Made by a program: the position numbers and the translations under genes. Shown here in pieces: positions 59,403-64,000 of a stretch of 64,000 bases of DNA. Origin of the DNA: Sphingobium sp. (GTDB lineage Bacteria; Pseudomonadota; Alphaproteobacteria; Sphingomonadales; Sphingomonadaceae). The stretch is taken from contig CP136575.1 in the NCBI GenBank assembly GCA_035196065.1, positions 1,703,001-1,767,000 of the forward strand. The letters are read 5' to 3'. Numbering within the stretch: position 1 is the first letter of the stretch; the number at the start of each line of letters is the position of its first letter. The notes beneath the pieces are model-generated. The model did not search any database, was not told where the DNA came from, and saw only the letters and a program-made list of their open reading frames with translations.

Positions 59403-61364
59403 ATGATGAAAATTTCTTTGGCAATCACACTGTGCCTATTGTCGTGTGGCGCGATGGCGCAAGCAGACGATATGGCAAAGGCATTTGGTAAGCGTGAGGG
59501 CATTGAAGACATTTCGCTTTCGCCCAATGGCAACAAAATAGCTTATATTGAACCCGCGAGTGGCCAAGGCAACCGGCTCTATACTGTGGATCTTTCCGGT
59601 GATGGTACGCCAGTTGCAGTCCTTGCGGCCAGCGGCGACCCCGAACGGCTTAACAATTGCGAATGGGTGTCCGACGTCAGGCTGGTTTGCTTGATTTATG
59701 CGGTTTCGGAAGTGGCAGGAGAGCGTTTTGGGGCAAGTCGGCTGATAGCCGTCAATGCCGATGGTTCGGAACTCAAGATGTTGAGCAAGCGACAAGGCCA
59801 GAATGCGGAACGATTCTCCTATTTTGGCGGAGCTCTGATCGACTTGCTTCCGGGCGACGATGGGGCGGTGTTGATGGGGCGCGAGTATGTTCCTGAATCG
59901 GCCACTGGAACCATGATTTCGAAGGACGAAGATGGTTATGGCGTTGACCGGATCGACACCTTGCGCCTGTCGAGCAAAAGAGTGGTCAAACCCAGCCGTT
60001 TGGCAATGGATTACATTAGCGACGGACTGGGAAACGTCCGCATCATGTCAACGATGATTCAAGATGGCGGCTATGACAGCGGTCGCCGCCGCTTTCAGTA
60101 TCGTGCCGCAGACGGCAGCGATTGGCAGCCGCTTGGTGAATATGATTATAACGATGATAGCGGTTTCCTTCCGGTCGCTGTCGATCCTGCAGAGAATGTC
60201 GCATATGGTTTTGAAAAGACCGGTGGTCGGCAGGCACTTTACAAGATGAAATTGGACGCTGGTCTTGCAAAAACGCTGGTTAATGCGCGCGACGATGTGG
60301 ATGTAGATGGCCTGATCATGCTCGGAAGGCGCAAGCAAATCGTGGGGTTCAGCTTTGCAACTGACCGCCGTATGGCCGTTTATTTCGATCCTGTGCTGAC
60401 GAAGATTGGCAGGTCCTTGACGAAGGCATTGCCGGGGGCTGCACAGGTGAGCTTTGCTGGCGCGAGCGCCGATGGCAGCAAAATGGTCGTGGGCACCTGG
60501 AGCGACACCAACCCTGGCGTCTATTATCACTTCAACCGGACAACGAACGAAATCAGGCCGCTTGTGTCTGCAAGACCAGATCTGGAAAAATATGCGTTGG
60601 CCGATGTGAAGTCCGTGACGGTTACTGCCGCCGACGGGACGTTAATTCCCGCCTATCTGACGGTACCGGCAAACGCTCTCGGGAAAAAATTGCCTGCCAT
60701 TGTCATGCCGCATGGCGGCCCCAGTTCCCGCGATGAATGGGGTTTTGACTGGCTTGCACAGTTTTTCGTGCAAAAGGGTTTTGCAGTGCTGCAGCCCAAT
60801 TACCGCGGTTCGAGCGGTTATGGCGACCAATGGTATCAGGACAATGGATTTCAGAGTTGGCGGACAGCTATCGGTGACGTGAACGACAGCGGCCGATGGT
60901 TGGTGGAGCAGGGGATAGCGGATCCCAGCAAGCTGGCAATTGTCGGCTGGTCCTATGGGGGCTATGCCGCCTTGCAGTCCGCCGTGTTGGATCCCGACCT
61001 TTTCAAGGCCATAGTCGCAATCGCGCCCGTGACCGATTTGGGCAAGTTGAAGGACGAAAATCTGGGCTATTCCAACTACCGGGTTGTGCGTGACTTTATT
61101 GGCAGTGGTCCGCATATCTCGGAAGGCTCACCGGCGCGGAATGCGAACAAGTTCAAGGCTCCGGTGGTGCTCTTCCATGGCGACCTCGATCTGAATGTTG
61201 CGGTGTTTCAGTCGCGATACATGGCCGAGCAGTTGAAGGCCGAGGGAAAACCCGTCGAATTGACAATTTATCCAAAGCTCGACCATGGGTTGCATGACAG
61301 CGCGGCAAGGGCGGACATGCTGACGAAAAGTGCAGCCTTTTTGTCGGCCGCTTTAGGGCTGTAA
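59403..61364 (+). CDS. S9 family prolyl-oligopeptidase-type peptidase, secreted
   Basis: A 653-residue peptidase with a signal peptide (MMKISLAITLCLLSCGAMAQ). A beta-propeller-like N-terminal part (~30-390) precedes the alpha/beta hydrolase domain. The nucleophile Ser517 is in VGWSYGGYAALQS, Asp596 in FHGDLDLNVAVF, and His628 in KLDHGLHD. AIVMPHGGPSSRDEWGFDW gives the oxyanion region. The start at 59403 follows AAGGGACGTCGA. It probably degrades peptides in the periplasm or outside the cell. The gene ends in a bidirectional terminator shared with rpsD. Confidence 0.9.
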   Translation: MMKISLAITLCLLSCGAMAQADDMAKAFGKREGIEDISLSPNGNKIAYIEPASGQGNRLYTVDLSGDGTPVAVLAASGDPERLNNCEWVSDVRLVCLIYAVSEVAGERFGASRLIAVNADGSELKMLSKRQGQNAERFSYFGGALIDLLPGDDGAVLMGREYVPESATGTMISKDEDGYGVDRIDTLRLSSKRVVKPSRLAMDYISDGLGNVRIMSTMIQDGGYDSGRRRFQYRAADGSDWQPLGEYDYNDDSGFLPVAVDPAENVAYGFEKTGGRQALYKMKLDAGLAKTLVNARDDVDVDGLIMLGRRKQIVGFSFATDRRMAVYFDPVLTKIGRSLTKALPGAAQVSFAGASADGSKMVVGTWSDTNPGVYYHFNRTTNEIRPLVSARPDLEKYALADVKSVTVTAADGTLIPAYLTVPANALGKKLPAIVMPHGGPSSRDEWGFDWLAQFFVQKGFAVLQPNYRGSSGYGDQWYQDNGFQSWRTAIGDVNDSGRWLVEQGIADPSKLAIVGWSYGGYAALQSAVLDPDLFKAIVAIAPVTDLGKLKDENLGYSNYRVVRDFIGSGPHISEGSPARNANKFKAPVVLFHGDLDLNVAVFQSRYMAEQLKAEGKPVELTIYPKLDHGLHDSAARADMLTKSAAFLSAALGL

Positions 61365-61373
61365 GGAACCAAC

Positions 61374-61400
61374 AAAAAAGGCGGCCAGTGGCCGCCTTTT
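61374..61400. terminator. Bidirectional terminator between S9 peptidase and rpsD
   Basis: AAAAAA-GGCGGCC-AGT-GGCCGCC-TTTT is a perfect 7-bp GC stem flanked by an A-run and a T-run, so it can end both converging transcripts. It lies 10 bases after the peptidase stop and 21 bases before the rpsD stop. Confidence 0.92.
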
Positions 61401-61420
61401 CGTAACTTTGATCAAACCGA

Positions 61421-62035
61421 TCAGCGCGAATAGAATTCGACGACCAGATTGGGTTCCATCTTTACCGGATAGGGCACTTCGTCGAGCGTCGGAACGCGCG
61501 TGAAGGTGATCTTGTCGTTGCCATCGGGGCTGACATAATCGGGAATGTCACGTTCGGCGAGGCCCTGGGCTTCGATAACGAGAGCCATTTCCTTCGCCTT
61601 GTTACCAAGACTGATCACATCGCCGGCATCGATCTGGCGGCTTGCAATGTTGCACTTCACGCCATTGACGCGGATGTGGCCGTGGCTCACGATCTGGCGC
61701 GCAGCGAAGATCGTCGGAGCAAATTTTGCACGATATACGATCATGTCGAGGCGGCGTTCCAGCAGACCGATTAGGTTCTGGCTGGTGTCACCCTTCATGC
61801 GGTTTGCTTCCTGATAGGCGCGCTTGAACTGCTTTTCAGTGATGTCGCCATAATAGCCCTTCAGCTTCTGCTTTGCGCGCAGCTGCAGGCCATAGTCGGA
61901 AATCTTGCCCTTGCGGCGCTGACCATGCTGGCCCGGGCCATATTCGCGGCGGTTCACCGGTGATTTAGGGCGGCCCCAGATATTTTCACCAAGGCGACGG
62001 TCGATTTTATACTTCGAATTCTGACGCTTCGACAT
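61421..62035 (-). CDS. rpsD: 30S ribosomal protein S4
   Basis: A 204-residue S4. It begins [20 protein letters not shown] and has [20 protein letters not shown], then [17 protein letters not shown] and the S4 domain [15 protein letters not shown] with a C-terminal LVVEFYSR. The ATG at 62035 is the family start; an in-frame ATG at 62044 would add three residues. It binds 16S rRNA early in 30S assembly. The gene is monocistronic, as often in this class. Confidence 0.98.
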   Translation of the reverse strand: MSKRQNSKYKIDRRLGENIWGRPKSPVNRREYGPGQHGQRRKGKISDYGLQLRAKQKLKGYYGDITEKQFKRAYQEANRMKGDTSQNLIGLLERRLDMIVYRAKFAPTIFAARQIVSHGHIRVNGVKCNIASRQIDAGDVISLGNKAKEMALVIEAQGLAERDIPDYVSPDGNDKITFTRVPTLDEVPYPVKMEPNLVVEFYSR

Positions 62036-62204
62036 GAGGGTCAAAGTCCTTTCAATTGCGTTACATTCATGTTCCCGGAACCGCGCGATACCCGGATATG
62101 GGCACCGGACACCTGCTTCACCGGAAGTGCAGGGTCAATTGCGAAGGTCGCGCCATTAACGGCGTTGCCCCGAAAGTCAAGCGATTGCTATCGCGGTGTA
62201 GCGG

Positions 62205-62444
62205 TCAGCCGTTGGCCGGTGCACGTGTGGTCCGCTGGATTTCGCCAACATCCTGCCGGGCCTGCGCCTCGGCAGCATCCCATTCTGCCTTAGTGCGGCA
62301 GATTTTCTTCGCACGGACCAAAGATCCGATCTGCTTTTCGCGTTTGCAGATCTTTTTGTCGGCATCGGCAGATGCAGCAGCGCCATCTACAGCTGCTGGG
62401 GCAGCCTGCATAAGCAACAAGGCGCTCGCCAAGGACAATATCAT
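62205..62444 (-). CDS. Small exported hypothetical protein with two-Cys motif
   Basis: A 79-residue protein with a short signal peptide (MILSLASALLLMQAAPAAVD) and a basic mature part with two Cys in KKICKREKQIGSLV and KKICRTKAEWDAAE. GGAG lies six bases before the ATG. The KKICK...KxICRTxxEW pattern recurs in the protein at 62933-63217, so the two are paralogues on either side of a chorismate mutase gene. The family is common in sphingomonads to my memory but has no known function. A disulphide between the two Cys is plausible. Confidence 0.72.
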   Translation of the reverse strand: MILSLASALLLMQAAPAAVDGAAASADADKKICKREKQIGSLVRAKKICRTKAEWDAAEAQARQDVGEIQRTTRAPANG

Positions 62445-62583
62445 TTAAATCTCCGTCATTCTCAAATTTACTGGATCGGTATCCGATCGATGCCTCTTCT
62501 GATAGCCTGTTTCGACGAACAGCAACAGGATAGAGGCCTCCAAGGCTCGACAGTCAGCTGCTGAGGGCCTAAGGACGCGGCCC

Positions 62584-62910
62584 ATGACAGCACAATCCGT
62601 CCCTGAAATGGCCAAAGATCCTGCCCACTGCATGACCATGGCGGAAGTACGCGCCGGCGTTGATCAACTTGATGCAGAAATCGTTGCGTTGCTTGCCCGT
62701 CGCTTCGCTTATATGAGTGCTGCAGCTCGTATAAAAGATGATCGCAACAGCGTGCGGGACGAGGTTCGCAAGGCCCAGGTGATTGCTAATGCGCGCCGCG
62801 CCGCGCTCGACCTTCGTATCCCGCAGGACGTTATTGCTGCAATGTGGGAAACGCTGGTCGAAGGTTCGATTGCGTATGAATATGATCGCTGGGATGCCCT
62901 GCGCGGTTGA
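62584..62910 (+). CDS. Chorismate mutase (AroQ type)
   Basis: A 108-residue all-helical AroQ-class protein. It has MAEVRAGVDQLDAEIVALLA, RRFAYMSAAARIKDDRNSVR and VIANARRAALDLRIP, with the Arg, Lys and Glu positions of the active site. It turns chorismate into prephenate in the phenylalanine and tyrosine path; an isochorismate-pyruvate lyase is a less likely alternative. It is a stand-alone enzyme with no aromatic genes nearby. Confidence 0.88.
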   Translation: MTAQSVPEMAKDPAHCMTMAEVRAGVDQLDAEIVALLARRFAYMSAAARIKDDRNSVRDEVRKAQVIANARRAALDLRIPQDVIAAMWETLVEGSIAYEYDRWDALRG

Positions 62911-62932
62911 TTGAACCGCAGATCGGCCGGCC

Positions 62933-63217
62933 TCAGGGTTGGCCCATACCGCCTACATTTTCCATATCCGCGCGACTGGTTTGCGAACGCACACCGATTT
63001 CCTGACCGTCTTCCGGCGTGTTCCATTCTTCTTCGGTCTTACAGATGCGCTTGGAAATGCGCGTCCCGGTCCTCCGCGGGTCATTCTTGCAGATCTTTTT
63101 CGCTTTGGCTTTCGCTTGAGGCGCTGCCGCCATGGTGGGCGCTGCCTCTGCAGCATCGGCCGCAGGCGCAGCGGCAGGGGTCAGCAGCAACAGGGCGATA
63201 GTTTCAATCACGGGCAT
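62933..63217 (-). CDS. Small exported hypothetical protein, paralogue of 62205
   Basis: A 94-residue protein with a signal peptide (MPVIETIALLLLTPAAAPA), an Ala-rich linker and a basic two-Cys core (KKICKNDPRRTGTRISKRIC, KTEEEWN). GGAG lies eight bases before the ATG at 63217; a longer frame to 63271 lacks such a site. It shares the KKICK and the ICKTxxEW motifs with the protein at 62205-62444. No function is known. Confidence 0.7.
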   Translation of the reverse strand: MPVIETIALLLLTPAAAPAADAAEAAPTMAAAPQAKAKAKKICKNDPRRTGTRISKRICKTEEEWNTPEDGQEIGVRSQTSRADMENVGGMGQP

Positions 63218-63289
63218 TCGGAATTCTCCAAGAGGAAAGAGGCGGGATAGGAGGAAATGGGATGCGAGCAAGTCTGAATCGTAAAGCGC

Positions 63290-64000
63290 TTACGGCCTAC
63301 GGCGATCCTCTAGGCATGTCAGAACCCCGCGCAAGGTGCGAACTTCAAGGCTGTTCCAGGCGGGCTTTGTCAAAAGGTTGCGCAAAGTGCGCTGCGTTAC
63401 CTGCGTGCGTTCAGGCGGGAAGAAAAACTCGCGTTCTTCCAGCAGACCAAAAAGGTGGCCGATCATTCCGTCAAGTTCGACCTGAGGGGCAGGGGGATCA
63501 AGATCGACCTTGGGCGGGCTCGCTAGATTCTGGTGTTTTGACCATTCATAGGCGCAAAGGATTACTGCCTGGGCGAGGTTGAGCGACCCGAATTCCGGAT
63601 TGATTGGAACGGTTATGATCGAGCGGGCAACCGCAACATCGTCGGTTTCCAGCCCCGACCGTTCGGCCCCGAAAAGAATAGCGCTATGCCCCGGTGCGAC
63701 AACGATCTCGTTGGCCGCTTCCTCCGGCGTCAAAACAGGCTTTGTTACCCCGCGCTTGCGCACCGTGGTTGCATAAATGTTCGCAACATCGGCGGTCGCA
63801 TCGGCGAGTGTTTCAAAGACTTCAGCCTTTTCAAGCACGATATCCGCGCCTGCCGCCGCCGGACCGGAATCTGGGTTGGGCCACCCGTCGCGTGGTGCCA
63901 CAAGGCGTAACTCGGTCAGCCCGAAATTGAGCATGGCGCGGGCAGCCTTGCCGATATTCTCGCCCAGTTGCGGGCGGACGAGAATGATAATGGGCGGCTG
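63290..64000 (-). CDS. trmJ: SpoU-type tRNA/rRNA 2'-O-methyltransferase (TrmJ-like), 5' end outside window
   Basis: The C-terminal 236 residues of a SPOUT methyltransferase; the frame is open to the window edge. It shows LVRPQLGENIGKAARAML, LNFGLTELRLVAPRDGW, the knot motifs ILFGAERSGLETDDVAVA and IITVPINPEFGSLNLAQAV, then a C-terminal helix extension (GLLEEREFFFPPERTQVTQR). The layout matches TrmJ, which methylates the ribose at position 32 of some tRNAs. The extension after the knot supports TrmJ over TrmL or TrmH. Confidence 0.88.
   Translation of the reverse strand, partial: QPPIIILVRPQLGENIGKAARAMLNFGLTELRLVAPRDGWPNPDSGPAAAGADIVLEKAEVFETLADATADVANIYATTVRKRGVTKPVLTPEEAANEIVVAPGHSAILFGAERSGLETDDVAVARSIITVPINPEFGSLNLAQAVILCAYEWSKHQNLASPPKVDLDPPAPQVELDGMIGHLFGLLEEREFFFPPERTQVTQRTLRNLLTKPAWNSLEVRTLRGVLTCLEDRRRP

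Noticed and set aside
1-64000. CRISPR arrays, insertion sequences with transposases, rRNA operons
   Set aside because: No regularly spaced direct repeats, transposase genes or rRNA sequences were found on either strand.

Overview
The window is chromosomal DNA from an alphaproteobacterium, most likely a sphingomonad (Sphingomonadales). This rests on the moderately GC-rich genes, the many TonB-dependent receptors with AQ-type signal peptides, the imuA-imuB-dnaE2 mutasome behind a GTTC-N7-GTTC LexA box, and the general protein similarity. All calls are from reading the sequence; no database search was run.

Layout. 0-4.6 kb: the end of a 2'-5' RNA ligase gene, a cobalamin riboswitch driving a BtuB-type receptor and an unknown inner-membrane protein, then a holin/endolysin lysis pair. 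4.6-9.9 kb: an acyl-CoA operon (thiolase, CoA-transferase, acyl-CoA dehydrogenase), an SDR, a decayed sucD copy and tRNA-Pro. 10-21.6 kb: yajC-secD-secF, a glycosyltransferase, a divergent pair made of an XRE/S24-like regulator and a DUF6456 (GafZ-like) protein, an ABC-F ATPase, a PLP aminotransferase, SIMPL and PepSY proteins and a two-component system. 21.6-27.3 kb: the SOS mutasome, where both imuB and dnaE2 carry an in-frame copy of one palindromic repeat. 27.3-37.3 kb: a catabolic island (MFS, TonB receptor, Gfo/Idh/MocA enzyme, LacI regulator, aldo-keto reductase, SsuD-like monooxygenase, flavin reductase, serine hydrolase) that looks like a sulfoquinovose oxidative-desulfonation (sulfo-SMO) pathway with outer-membrane uptake. 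37.4-53.6 kb: a PhoPQ-like system, a 2835-residue RTX protein, two winged-helix regulators with degenerate receivers, a hybrid kinase and a FixJ-like regulator. 54-64 kb: housekeeping genes (tRNA-Lys, folK, aguB, aguA, two secreted peptidases, rpsD, chorismate mutase, trmJ-like) and two small paralogous secreted proteins.

Main points. (1) The sequence ATAACC-N5-GGTT (14 of 15 bases shared) lies both in front of the lysis pair and between the XRE/S24-like gene and the DUF6456 gene 10 kb away. This suggests one regulon controlling a gene transfer agent and its lysis genes. (2) The two halves of the putative sulfo-SMO island share a dyad, NGACA-N4-TGTCA, at both promoters, the expected kind of site for the LacI-type regulator encoded between them. 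(3) A mobile palindromic repeat has become protein-coding in two adjacent translesion-synthesis genes.
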